Below, piece by piece: positions 24,644 to 33,429 of a stretch of DNA of 64,000 nucleotides. Position 1 is the stretch's first letter. Each line of letters starts with the position of its first letter. This DNA is from Bacteroidia bacterium 43-41 (GTDB lineage Bacteria; Bacteroidota; Bacteroidia; Bacteroidales; Dysgonomonadaceae). The stretch is taken from contig MKTD01000066.1 of the NCBI GenBank assembly GCA_001898165.1, positions 7,888-71,887 on the forward strand, given 5' to 3'. The translations under genes were made by a program, and so were the position numbers. A model generated the notes under the pieces. That model saw only the letters and a list, made by a program, of their open reading frames with translations, searched no databases and was not told the DNA's origin.

Positions 24644-25617
24644 TGCTGGTAATTTGAAAAATACTTCATAAACTGAACACGCTCGTACAACGACGGACTG
24701 GCAATATTGGCATAATTGAGTTTCCCTTTAAAATCGGATATCTGTTCGTAATTGTTCTGCTCCATCCATTCTTCCACACACGTTATCATGTTGCCAATCA
24801 CGTCCATCCCCTGTTCGTAAAGGACGCTGCAAAGCTGTACTCCCGATGCGCCTGCAAGAATCCCTTTAATGGCATCTTCCCAGGAGTGCACTCCGGTTGA
24901 ACAAAGGATGTCAACATCTTTAACACGCCCTGAAACAATAGCGGTCCAGCGCAGTGTTTCGTGAAAATCGGCCGGATTGCTGAAAACTGTTCCGGCTGTA
25001 ATCTCCATTTTGTTGATATCTATATCGAGCTGATAAAACCGATTGAAAAGCACAATTCCGTCTGTACCTAATGATTTCATTTTGCTGACTAATCCGGGTA
25101 AATTACCAATATTCTTGGCCATTTTAACCACAATGGGGATTTTCACCGTTTTTTTCAGCTGCTTCACGATGTTCAAATAAGACTCTTCAAGATAGGTATC
25201 GCCAAACTCACCGGCGTTGAGCAGAAAGACATTCAGCTCAATGGCATCGGCTCCGGCCGCTTCGATGCTTTTGGCAAAATCGGTCCATCGCGTCAGTTTA
25301 TAACAGTTGATGCTTGCTACAACGGGGATACTGCACTCTGCTTTTACCGAACGGATCAAGTCGAGGTATTTCTCCACGTGGTTCATCTCGATATAGGCGT
25401 TGATATAATCCGCTGCTTCGGGATAATCGGAGATTTGCACCAGCTTTTCGGTATGATTTTCAATTTGTTCCTCGAACAACGATTTAAGAACCACCGCCCC
25501 AATCCCGGCCTTATCGAGCTCTTTTATCTTTGATAATGAGTTTGTTAAGCCGCTACTGGCAGCTATAAACGGATTTTTCAGGGTCAATCCGGCGAATGTT
25601 GTTTGTAAGTTTATCAT
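24640..25617 (-). CDS. Dihydroorotate dehydrogenase-like FMN protein
   Basis: A 325-residue protein from the ATG at 25617; an ATG nine codons upstream is less likely. It has the TIM-barrel plan of class 1 DHODs: GLTLKNPFIAASSGLTN at the start, ELNVFLLN, VVKMAKNIGN with the phosphate/orotate-side lysine region, and C-terminal SGVKDV-like FMN phosphate segments (CSTGVHSWEDAIKGILAGASGVQLCS). Bacteroidota carry this as a separate DHOD-like family besides the true pyrD, so the substrate is uncertain. It overlaps oxyR, which suggests a redox link. Confidence 0.82.
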   Translation of the reverse strand: MINLQTTFAGLTLKNPFIAASSGLTNSLSKIKELDKAGIGAVVLKSLFEEQIENHTEKLVQISDYPEAADYINAYIEMNHVEKYLDLIRSVKAECSIPVVASINCYKLTRWTDFAKSIEAAGADAIELNVFLLNAGEFGDTYLEESYLNIVKQLKKTVKIPIVVKMAKNIGNLPGLVSKMKSLGTDGIVLFNRFYQLDIDINKMEITAGTVFSNPADFHETLRWTAIVSGRVKDVDILCSTGVHSWEDAIKGILAGASGVQLCSVLYEQGMDVIGNMITCVEEWMEQNNYEQISDFKGKLNYANIASPSLYERVQFMKYFSNYQQ

Positions 25618-25706
25618 TTCGAATGAATGTTTTTCAATTTTCAATTACGGCAAAAATAACTATTTTAATTGATAAAAGTGATGGTCGCGACTAAATTATT
25701 GTGCAA

Positions 25707-26369
25707 TTACCGCTCCCCAAAAATCAATGTCCCTACCCGGATAATCGTGGCACCCTCTTCTATGGCAATAGGATAATCTCCCGACATTCCCATGGAGATC
25801 TCTTTGAAATGATCGTCGTCGGAAAAATAGTGTGATTTAAATTCGCCGAACAACGATTTAATCAATCGGAACTCACCCCTTACCTTCTTCAGATCATCGG
25901 TATAGGTTGCCATACCCATCACTCCGGCAAGTTGTACATGCGTACAATCGCGCCATTTGCCTTTGGCAAGAAACCGGCGACATTCATCGGGTAAAAAGCC
26001 TGACTTTGTTTCTTCATCGGCCACATGCAGTTGCAACAAACAAGGTATTTTGCGGTTACAGGCCACTGCCTGTTTTTCGATTTCAAGCATCAGCCGTTCA
26101 CTGTCTAAGCTATGAATAAGATGGATAAACGGAGCGATAAATTTCACCTTGTTGCGCTGTAGATTACCTATAAAGTGCCATTCGATATCCCAGGGAAGCA
26201 TCGGCTGCTTTGCATTAAGCTCCTGCACACGGCTTTCGCCAAAGATCCGCTGGCTGTCGTTGTAGGCTTCTAAAATCTCATCGTTGGAGTGAAACTTGGA
26301 AACAGCTACTATTTTAACATCAGCCGGAACCGATTCCCGCAGTTTATCGATATTGCCTCTTACGCTCAT
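25707..26369 (-). CDS. yggS: YggS-family PLP homeostasis protein
   Basis: A 220-residue single-domain PLP-binding protein with the fold of the alanine racemase N-terminal barrel. Lys25 in KIVAVSKFH is the expected Schiff-base lysine; HFIGNLQRNK and the C-terminal GMSGDYPIAIEEGATIIRVG are family signatures for phosphate binding. YggS/PLPBP proteins buffer pyridoxal phosphate and affect amino-acid pools; no catalytic activity is known. It overlaps the DUF4494 gene by four bases. Confidence 0.93.
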   Translation of the reverse strand: MSVRGNIDKLRESVPADVKIVAVSKFHSNDEILEAYNDSQRIFGESRVQELNAKQPMLPWDIEWHFIGNLQRNKVKFIAPFIHLIHSLDSERLMLEIEKQAVACNRKIPCLLQLHVADEETKSGFLPDECRRFLAKGKWRDCTHVQLAGVMGMATYTDDLKKVRGEFRLIKSLFGEFKSHYFSDDDHFKEISMGMSGDYPIAIEEGATIIRVGTLIFGER

Positions 26370-26818
26370 TTCCCTGTTTTTGATTGACTTTCCGCGGAAT
26401 ACTTAAACACATCCATAATGGCTGTTTCGGTTACCGATGCCAAAGTGTAATCCACCATCGTCTTGTTCATCTCAGCCTCAACAATCTCTACGGCTTCTTT
26501 CAGTAGCGATGCCTGTACAAGCATATTTACAGCCGTTTTCTTTTCGGTGCCGCTTTTTTCATCGAGCGTAATGAAATAGAGCTTTGCTTTGTAATACCGG
26601 TCGCCCGTCTCGTTGAAAAAAGTATCTGAAAACCTCACTCTTTTAATATCGGAAACGGTAAACTCGCCCGACATATACGGCTGCATCTCTTCAAGAATTC
26701 TCGCTTCAGCCTCCGTAAACGACATTGCATCCACCAGATAAGGTTCTGTCACCGTTTTTATCATACCTGTATCCAGCGTTTTATCGTAGCGGACTTTGCA
26801 TTCAAACCAGTTATACAT
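26366..26818 (-). CDS. DUF4494 domain protein
   Basis: A 150-residue cytoplasmic protein of a family seen mostly in Bacteroidota (DUF4494), recognised by the start MYNWFECKVRYDKT and the segment VDAMSFTEAEARI. The function is unknown. It has no signal peptide or membrane segment. It is upstream of yggS with a four-base overlap, so the two are co-expressed. Confidence 0.8.
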   Translation of the reverse strand: MYNWFECKVRYDKTLDTGMIKTVTEPYLVDAMSFTEAEARILEEMQPYMSGEFTVSDIKRVRFSDTFFNETGDRYYKAKLYFITLDEKSGTEKKTAVNMLVQASLLKEAVEIVEAEMNKTMVDYTLASVTETAIMDVFKYSAESQSKTGK

Positions 26819-26893
26819 AATTTTTATGTTTTAAAATAGAAGTGCGAAATTAAGAAAAATAAGCGATGTGGTCAAACAACATCTTATTTTTTC

Positions 26894-26901
26894 TATTTTT
26901 G
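26894..26901 (+). promoter_or_regulatory. -7 element of the ArcD-like permease gene
   Basis: TATTTTTG fits the consensus. Transcription would start near 26907, after an ATG at 26868 and before the ATG at 26925, so it decides the start of the permease. No TTTG is seen at -33. Confidence 0.45.
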
Positions 26902-26924
26902 TGGTTCCAACATTCCCGTTAATA

Positions 26925-28340
26925 ATGAAACAGCAAAAACAGCTCGGACTCTGGCTTTTGGTTTTCGTATCGTTGGGGTCCATGATCGGGTCGGGGATTT
27001 TTAATTCGCCGAAGGACCTTATTCACGTTGCCAACCCGATGGGCACGTTGGCCACGTGGATTTTCGGCGGTATAGGCGCATTGATGCTTGCCCTGGTCTT
27101 CATCTACTTGTCGGCTAAAAAACCGGAGCTAAAAAGTGGTATTTACGCTTACGCGCGGGATGGATTTGGCGATTATATGGGCTTTAATTCCGCCTGGGGT
27201 TATTGGTCGCTGGGATGGCTGGGCAACATCAGTTACTTGGTGCTGTTTTTCAAAACGCTGAACGATTTGTTGGGAGAACACGCTCTTTCCCCGTTAACCT
27301 GTTTCATTCTGGGCTCGGCAATCCTCTGGTTCTATTACTTTATCCTGCTGTCGGGCATTCGTGAAGGCGCCATCCTGAATTTTGTGGTCACCATTGCCAA
27401 GCTTATGCCCATCGCCCTGGTGATTTTACTGGGATTTTCGTTGGTGGATAATGAAGTTTTCAATGTGCCCGATTGGCAAACCAAGCTGGCTTCCTCAGGG
27501 AAATCCACTACTCCGCTGTTACAAGTGAAGGACGCCATGGCGGTAGTATTGTGGTGTTTTGTGGGAATCGAAGCCGCATCGGTATTGTCCGGAAGGGCTA
27601 AAAGCCAGCAAGTGGTACGCCGCGCCATCATCATTTCGGTTCTTTCGGTTTTAGGTATATATATGCTCGTCACATTTGTTGCCATGGCGAGTATTCCGGC
27701 AAAAGAACTCGCCGCATCCGATACTCCGCTCTCGCTCGTTTTGGGAAAAACAACGATAGGTGCCGCCGGTTCACTGATTGTGCAGGCAGGCATAATGATT
27801 TCGGTATTGGGAGCCAGCCTATCGTGGATTCTACTGTCGGTGGAAACAATGTACGCCGCTGCACGGGAGGGCGTTATGCCCAAAATCCTGGCGAAAGTCA
27901 ACAAAAAGCAGACACCCGTCAACGCGCTGTTGCTCACGCAACTTTTCACGCAATTGTTCCTGCTGTCGATTCTGTCTCCCGCGCTCAACGAAACCTATCT
28001 TGCAGCCATCACCATCGGCACCACCATGGTTCTTATTCCTTACCTGCTCTCATCGCTCTACGCCGTGAAAGTCTCTTTCGGAGGCCGGCACGAGAAAAGC
28101 ATCTATAAGCTCATTGCTATTCTCGGAACGCTTTACGCTGTGTATGTCATCTACGCCGTAGGAATAAAATACCTCTTTTTGTCCATTATTTTCTATGCTA
28201 TCGGAGCTTTCGTCTTCCTGAAGGGAAGGCAAGAACAAAAACAAAAGCCCAAACAGTGGGAATGGGCTTTTATACTGATACTGATTGCTGCGGCAATCAC
28301 TCTTACGGTTTTAATCCTGACCGGAAAAATCGTCATCTGA
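26925..28340 (+). CDS. APC-family amino-acid antiporter (arginine/ornithine ArcD-like)
   Basis: A 471-residue membrane protein with about 12 helices. The N-terminal signature SLGSMIGSGIFNSPKDL is the substrate-binding unwound helix 1 of APC transporters. GIYAYARDGFGDYMGFNSAWGYW-type segments (split here by two helices) match the basic amino acid/polyamine antiporter group that includes ArcD. Exchange of arginine for ornithine, or of another amino acid for its amine product, is the likely role; no arc genes are adjacent. It ends one base before the convergent TonB receptor gene, with no terminator between them. Confidence 0.85.
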   Translation: MKQQKQLGLWLLVFVSLGSMIGSGIFNSPKDLIHVANPMGTLATWIFGGIGALMLALVFIYLSAKKPELKSGIYAYARDGFGDYMGFNSAWGYWSLGWLGNISYLVLFFKTLNDLLGEHALSPLTCFILGSAILWFYYFILLSGIREGAILNFVVTIAKLMPIALVILLGFSLVDNEVFNVPDWQTKLASSGKSTTPLLQVKDAMAVVLWCFVGIEAASVLSGRAKSQQVVRRAIIISVLSVLGIYMLVTFVAMASIPAKELAASDTPLSLVLGKTTIGAAGSLIVQAGIMISVLGASLSWILLSVETMYAAAREGVMPKILAKVNKKQTPVNALLLTQLFTQLFLLSILSPALNETYLAAITIGTTMVLIPYLLSSLYAVKVSFGGRHEKSIYKLIAILGTLYAVYVIYAVGIKYLFLSIIFYAIGAFVFLKGRQEQKQKPKQWEWAFILILIAAAITLTVLILTGKIVI

Positions 28341-28341
28341 T

Positions 28342-30729
28342 TTATCGGTTTAAGGTATATCGCACGGTTGCGCCAAAACGCACAGGATATCCTCTCTGTA
28401 CGTATGCATTCTCTTTACCGGTCATATCCGATGCCCTAAAATAGAATGAGTTGTACTTTTTATCAAACAGGTTCTTTCCCCAGATCTCCAATCCAAAAGA
28501 ACCTTTTTCAGCGGTAATGGTAGCATTGGTTAACCCGTAGAAAGGCTGGTAAGCCGAGTTATCTTCCGTCCAGTATATTTTTCCGGCACCCGTGTATTGC
28601 ATATTGGCAATTAGCCTGTCGATAAACGAACCGTATCTGAAATTATAGACGTAACTCGCCCCAACGCTCAAGGTATGTTGCGGAGCAAACGGAATATAAT
28701 TTCCCGAATAATCCACAGGGACTGTTTTTCCGTTCTCCCTTTTTTCGGTTTGATAGTTTTTGAACTTCGCATCGGCAAAACCGTATTCGGCAAATAAGGT
28801 AAAATTGCCGGTAGGATTATACCGCATGCTCAGTTCCGCACCTTGGCTGACCGATTTTCCGGCATTGGTAACAATACGGCCTGCCTGCCCCTGATCCACA
28901 AGTTGTATGATCTGAATATCATTCACTTTCGTGTAAAACAGCGCAAATGTCGTAGAGAGCCTTCTTCCGAACATCTCACAACGTCCGCCCAGCTCATAGG
29001 TCCAGCTAATTTCTGGCGCATACGAAAGCTGCTCTTCAAGTGTGGGTGTCTGCACGTTAGCCGCCGGTGCAGCAGGCGCGCCACCGCCACCGGGACGCGG
29101 CGGCATCATTTTCATAGCATTGCGCATCAACGATTCCATTAGCGAGTTTTGAAGCAACTTAGAGAAAGCCTGCTCGTTGTATCCGCCTGTTTTATATCCT
29201 TTTGAAGCTGAAAGATAGACAAAAGCCGTTTCAACCGGTTGGTACTTCAGCGCTAATTTAGGCAAGACCTGCCCGAAATTTTTGCTGAAAGCGCCTTGCA
29301 TGATGGTATCTCCGTTTACGGGTGTGCCCGGAACAGTGGGGGGCGCTTGTTTGGCGCGGAATTCTATGTTTGCACCCTTACTTTGGGTGAAGTAATCAAT
29401 TTCGGCATGTTCGTAGTCGAACCGGATTCCGGCAGTCGCCGACAAGCCGTTCAACCCGAAAATATCCTGCAACGTAGATTGATGGAACAATGCCAATCCG
29501 CTCAACGGCTTTTTATATACCCCGGGAAGATCAATTTGCTCTGTAGTATATTTCATCACGTAAGGAACGTTCGGATTGCCTGCAAGCGCATCAAAAACCG
29601 ATTGCAATCCGGCTACTCCCTCTTTTTTTATAGAGACCGGCGTATCAATAGTGCGGTGGTCGTAAAATCCAAAGAGGCCTACTACCCAGCGGTATTTGCC
29701 CTGGGTTTCCGACTTTAACGTGATCTCTTGGCTGACAGAATGTTGTGTTTGCTGCTGGCGGATGGAGAAAACCGATAACGGTGTATAATCCTGATCCATC
29801 TTCATATCGTCTTTCAAAAACTGGTATCCGGTCGTGGAGTTCAGGCTGAAGCCGTCACCCAGATATTGAAGCGAAAGCCCGTTCGTCACCAGATTTCTTT
29901 TGTATGACGACGGTTCATTGAAATTCACGGCTGTGGAATCTTCGTGCATATACGGAAATGCGCCTCCGGTTACGTAATCGTAATTCCCGAAAAGTAACGC
30001 TTTGAAAGCAGGCGTGATCTCCCACTCCAGTTTAACCTTACCTCCTGCGTTTTCGGTCGCATCTACATTTTTTCCGGTATAGTTATTTATGAAATATCCG
30101 TCATCTTTCTGATAATAGGCCGCAACCGACAAGCCGAAATTATCGGATATCTTGCTGTAATTGGAGCCCTTCACGGAAAACTGTCCATAATTCCCGCCGC
30201 TCAGCATCAACGACGTACCCTGGAACGACAACGGCGAGAGCGTATAAATATTCACTATCCCGCCAATGGCATTTCTGCCGTAAAGTGTTCCCTGTGCTCC
30301 GCGCAGAACCTCGATACGCTGAATATCCTGAAATTCAAAATCGAATGCCGACGGATTGAAACTCGGCACATTATCTACATACAAACTTACGGTTTGAGAA
30401 CCTAACCTTGCCCCGATACCGCGAATATAGATAGGTGTTGAAACCTTGGATCCGTATGATGGAATAAAAAAGTTCGGAATCACCCCGCTCAATTCGGGTA
30501 GTGATCCTATCTGGCTATTACTAAGCTGCTTTGGAGAAACAACTGAAACTGCCGTAGGCAAATTTTTCAATTGGTTGGTCTCTTTTACAGAAGAACTTAC
30601 CACCACTTCGTCCAGATAATAGACTTTAAGCGTATCCTTGGGGTTGTCCTCTTTTTCCGGCTCAATATTCTTGGAGTACAAAACAGATACCTGGATAATT
30701 GTCAGCAAAATAACTATTAATTTTTTCAT
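28342..30729 (-). CDS. TonB-dependent outer-membrane receptor
   Basis: A 795-residue receptor with a signal peptide (about 1-19), a TonB-box-like DEVVVSSS near 46, a plug domain (about 55-165; IYIRGIGARLGSQ, RIEVLRGAQGTLYGRNAIGGIVNI) and a 22-strand barrel ending VRFGATVRYTLNR. It lacks the N-terminal carboxypeptidase-like domain of SusC proteins and has no SusD partner, so it resembles siderophore or small-molecule receptors. A Gly/Pro/Ala-rich stretch (MMPPRPGGGGAPAAPAA, about 543-560) probably forms a flexible extracellular loop. The ligand is unknown. Confidence 0.92.
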   Translation of the reverse strand: MKKLIVILLTIIQVSVLYSKNIEPEKEDNPKDTLKVYYLDEVVVSSSVKETNQLKNLPTAVSVVSPKQLSNSQIGSLPELSGVIPNFFIPSYGSKVSTPIYIRGIGARLGSQTVSLYVDNVPSFNPSAFDFEFQDIQRIEVLRGAQGTLYGRNAIGGIVNIYTLSPLSFQGTSLMLSGGNYGQFSVKGSNYSKISDNFGLSVAAYYQKDDGYFINNYTGKNVDATENAGGKVKLEWEITPAFKALLFGNYDYVTGGAFPYMHEDSTAVNFNEPSSYKRNLVTNGLSLQYLGDGFSLNSTTGYQFLKDDMKMDQDYTPLSVFSIRQQQTQHSVSQEITLKSETQGKYRWVVGLFGFYDHRTIDTPVSIKKEGVAGLQSVFDALAGNPNVPYVMKYTTEQIDLPGVYKKPLSGLALFHQSTLQDIFGLNGLSATAGIRFDYEHAEIDYFTQSKGANIEFRAKQAPPTVPGTPVNGDTIMQGAFSKNFGQVLPKLALKYQPVETAFVYLSASKGYKTGGYNEQAFSKLLQNSLMESLMRNAMKMMPPRPGGGGAPAAPAANVQTPTLEEQLSYAPEISWTYELGGRCEMFGRRLSTTFALFYTKVNDIQIIQLVDQGQAGRIVTNAGKSVSQGAELSMRYNPTGNFTLFAEYGFADAKFKNYQTEKRENGKTVPVDYSGNYIPFAPQHTLSVGASYVYNFRYGSFIDRLIANMQYTGAGKIYWTEDNSAYQPFYGLTNATITAEKGSFGLEIWGKNLFDKKYNSFYFRASDMTGKENAYVQRGYPVRFGATVRYTLNR

Positions 30730-30979
30730 CGGATTAAAAATATTCTCTTAGAAACTATTTTGAATTATAACGCAAAGTAACACGATATACAAGAATGAAA
30801 CAATCACCACAAATAGTGATATTTTTCATTAATCGGGATAAAATCGCAAAAAAATGTATGTTTTTCTGAAAATATTTTGATTTTGATGCAACGTTTTTGC
30901 GTTTTTTTCATCTATTAAAATATAGTTTCGTTTTTACCAAAACTAAAAAACAGTCTCTAAGACTAAAAATTAATGGAAC

Positions 30980-31444
30980 ATGAAAAGAATTGCATTTACT
31001 ACCTACGCTAAAATTATTGCCTGGATTTTGGGAATTTTGGGATTCGCCTCCTCTTGCGAGATCCCTGGTCTGGTCGAATACGGAACCCCTTCGGCCGATT
31101 ATGTGGTAAAGGGAAAAGTTACCGACAAAGCCACCCAACAACCCCTGAAAAACATGGCAGTCATCCACAAATCGGACACATCACCCTACGGGAACGATAC
31201 CGTAAGAACAAACGCCGAAGGGAGTTACGAACTGAAATTCACCTCCTTTCCTTACCGCTCCGAAAATATGATCGTCTATGCATCGGATTTAGACGGTGAA
31301 GAAAACGGTTTGTACAAGTCGGATACCCTGCGGATAAAAGCATCGGAGCTGAGACAGACAGCGAAAAAACGGGGTTGGTACGCGGGCACGTTTGAAAAAA
31401 CCGGGGCTGATTTCACGCTAAACAAATCAAGCGAAAAAGAATGA
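30980..31444 (+). CDS. rSAM-associated putative lipoprotein (rSAM/lipoprotein system)
   Basis: A 154-residue lipoprotein precursor with the lipobox ASSC at Cys26 and the mature start CEIPGLVEYGTPSADYVVKGKVTD. The YGxPxADY element followed by a carboxypeptidase-regulatory-like fold (KVTDKATQQPLKNMAV, YELKFTSF) marks the lipoprotein family described only by bioinformatics beside a dedicated radical SAM enzyme in Bacteroidota (TIGR04134, recalled from knowledge). The gene overlaps the rSAM gene by four bases. It is the presumed substrate of, or partner to, that enzyme; no modification has been shown. Confidence 0.82.
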   Translation: MKRIAFTTYAKIIAWILGILGFASSCEIPGLVEYGTPSADYVVKGKVTDKATQQPLKNMAVIHKSDTSPYGNDTVRTNAEGSYELKFTSFPYRSENMIVYASDLDGEENGLYKSDTLRIKASELRQTAKKRGWYAGTFEKTGADFTLNKSSEKE

Positions 31445-32565
31445 ATCTTCAGAAAAACATACTGCTTTCGCTCTATCAAGAGCATAAAAAGGCACAGGCT
31501 AAACTACACAAGCTCAACTATCTGTTTTGGGAGTGCACGCTACGCTGCAACTTCAACTGCGTACACTGCGGGAGCGACTGCACCAGGGAGAACATTGTCC
31601 CCGATATGCCGAAGGAAGACTTCCTGCAAATCCTGTCCGATATCCGTCCTCACGTAGATCCGCACAAAACAATGATCGTGCTCACCGGCGGTGAGCCGCT
31701 TGTGCGTAAAGACCTGGAGGAGGTGGGGAGAGAGATTTACAAAATGGAATATCCGTGGGGATTTGTCACCAACGGCTGGGGGCTATCGCAAGAGCGGCTC
31801 GATGCGCTTCTCCATGCCGGACTGCGCTCCGTAACGGTTAGTTTGGACGGATATACCGAAGCGTCGCACGAGTGGTTTCGCGGCAAAAAAGGATCGTGGC
31901 TCAGGGCGTTGAACGCCATCTCACGGGTAGCAGGCACACCGGGCCTGGTGTATGACGTGGTTACGTGCGTCAATAAAAAGAATATCGATGACCTCCGCAA
32001 CTTAAAGTCGATGCTTATCTCATTGGAAGTAAAGCATTGGCGGTTGTTTACCGTTTTTCCGAAAGGAAGGGCCAAAGACAATCCGCTGTTGAAATTATCC
32101 ACTCATGAATTTGTACAAATGATGGAGTTCATCCGGGAGACCCGGGAAGAAGGAAAAATCAATGTCTCCTACGGGTGTGAAGGTTATCTGGCCGACTACG
32201 AAATGGAAGTGCGTGACGCTCCCTTTTTTTGTCAGGCAGGCGTTCATATTGCATCGGTGTTGGCAAACGGAGATATCAGCGCGTGTCCCAGCCTTCGGGG
32301 CGATTATATTCAAGGCAACATTTATAAAGACGATTTCTGGGCCGTATGGAACACCCGTTATCAGGTGATGCGCGACCGCCGATGGACAAAAACAGGGAAA
32401 TGCGCCACGTGTAAATCCTATAAATTCTGTCAGGGAAACGGATTACACCTCCGGGACGAAAAAACGGGCGAGTTGCTGCATTGCCACTTGGAGATGATGG
32501 GACAACTACAACCTCAAATAAAACGAAGGAGCGTCCTCTCAAAAGCCGTGAGTTTTTTCACCTGA
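31441..32565 (+). CDS. Radical SAM/SPASM enzyme of the rSAM/lipoprotein system
   Basis: A 374-residue enzyme. The radical SAM cluster motif is CNFNCVHC (Cys36, Cys40, Cys43), preceded by LFWECTLR. GGEPL (about 82-86) binds SAM. The C-terminal part carries the SPASM cysteines (CQAG near 262, CPS near 278, CATCKSYKFCQGN near 321-335, and a late Cys in LLHCHLEM), which hold auxiliary iron-sulfur clusters used in peptide modification. It matches TIGR04133, the enzyme paired with the adjacent lipoprotein. A MITE-like repeat begins four bases after its stop. Confidence 0.88.
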   Translation: MNLQKNILLSLYQEHKKAQAKLHKLNYLFWECTLRCNFNCVHCGSDCTRENIVPDMPKEDFLQILSDIRPHVDPHKTMIVLTGGEPLVRKDLEEVGREIYKMEYPWGFVTNGWGLSQERLDALLHAGLRSVTVSLDGYTEASHEWFRGKKGSWLRALNAISRVAGTPGLVYDVVTCVNKKNIDDLRNLKSMLISLEVKHWRLFTVFPKGRAKDNPLLKLSTHEFVQMMEFIRETREEGKINVSYGCEGYLADYEMEVRDAPFFCQAGVHIASVLANGDISACPSLRGDYIQGNIYKDDFWAVWNTRYQVMRDRRWTKTGKCATCKSYKFCQGNGLHLRDEKTGELLHCHLEMMGQLQPQIKRRSVLSKAVSFFT

Positions 32566-32568
32566 TTT

Positions 32569-32701
32569 AACTTTTGCAAGCTATAGGATTGCGACTAAAT
32601 CGTTCACTGAAGTTAGACTATTGCTCGCCGTGGCATAATGCAAGTAAACTTGCCTTCTGTTCATTAGTCGCATGCACTATCCGAGGAAACATGCGAAAGT
32701 T
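32569..32701. mobile_element. MITE-like repeat, copy A (internally shortened, 133 bp)
   Basis: It starts AACTTTTGCAAGCTATAGG and ends CATGCGAAAGTT, the terminal inverted repeat of the family defined by copies at 34596-34803 and 39031-39239. The inner pair GCGACTAAA near the left end and ATTAGTCGC near the right end is kept; the central hairpin section is missing or diverged. No reading frame is present and no target duplication is clear. Confidence 0.65.
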
Positions 32702-32792
32702 CAATACTGATTGGAATTGAACCCAAATGTCTTTTCTTTGTTATAAAGTTTAAGGTTCAAGGTTTAAAGTTCAAGGTTTTTCACTTTTAGCT

Positions 32793-32870
32793 CTTTTGTC
32801 TTGGTTCTTGGCTCTTGATTCTTGGCTCTTGATTCTTTTGTCTTGGTTCTTGGCTCTTGATTCTTGGCTC
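32793..32870 (+). repeat. Tandem repeat, period 42 bp, about 1.9 units
   Basis: Units begin CTTTTGTCTTGGTTCTTGG at 32793 and 32835; each contains two copies of the 14-mer TTCTTGGCTCTTGA. It runs up to 17 bases before the pncA start codon. Together with copy A of the MITE-like repeat it fills the 321-base gap between the rSAM gene and pncA. Confidence 0.75.
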
Positions 32871-32886
32871 TAAAAGTCTTACAACA

Positions 32887-33429
32887 ATGAAAAAAGCATT
32901 ATTAATAGTGGATGTTCAGAACGACTTTTGTCCGGGTGGCGCACTGGGGGTGAAGGAGGGGGACCAGGTTGTCCCTGTCATTAACAGCATTATCGACAGG
33001 TTCGACTTTGTCATTTCATCACAAGACTGGCATCCCGAAGGGTCTGTTCATTTCGAGAAGTGGCCTCCACACTGCATCGCCCATACACGAGGCGCCGATT
33101 TTCATCCCGGTCTGAAAACGGAAAAGATCGGCCTTAAGTTACGAAAAGGGACTGCCGACAAAGACGATGGTTATTCCGCTTTCGAAGCCACCAACGTTTC
33201 CTTTTCCGATTTTCTCCGCGACAACAAAATTACAGACCTGTATATCTGCGGTCTGGCAACCGATTATTGCGTAAAAGCATCCGCTCTCGACGCGATCAAT
33301 CAAGGTTTCCATACATTTGTGATTACCGATGCCATAAAACCCGTAAACGTGAATCCGGGCGACGACAAGAAGGCATTAGACGAAATGTATCAGAACGGAT
33401 GCGTGCTGTTGGAGTCGGACGACCTCTGA
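32887..33429 (+). CDS. pncA: Nicotinamidase (pyrazinamidase)
   Basis: A 180-residue isochorismatase-fold amidase; the ATG at 32887 gives the normal start MKKALLIVDVQND, whereas an upstream start would run into the tandem repeat. Asp9, Lys87 and Cys128 (GLATDYCVKAS) form the catalytic triad, and DWHP plus HF bind the metal. It converts nicotinamide to nicotinate for NAD salvage. The 3' end overlaps the convergent epimerase gene by 40 bases. Confidence 0.94.
   Translation: MKKALLIVDVQNDFCPGGALGVKEGDQVVPVINSIIDRFDFVISSQDWHPEGSVHFEKWPPHCIAHTRGADFHPGLKTEKIGLKLRKGTADKDDGYSAFEATNVSFSDFLRDNKITDLYICGLATDYCVKASALDAINQGFHTFVITDAIKPVNVNPGDDKKALDEMYQNGCVLLESDDL

Noticed and set aside
32793..32870. CRISPR-like array
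   Set aside because: The units are contiguous without spacers, and no cas genes are present; it is a simple tandem repeat.
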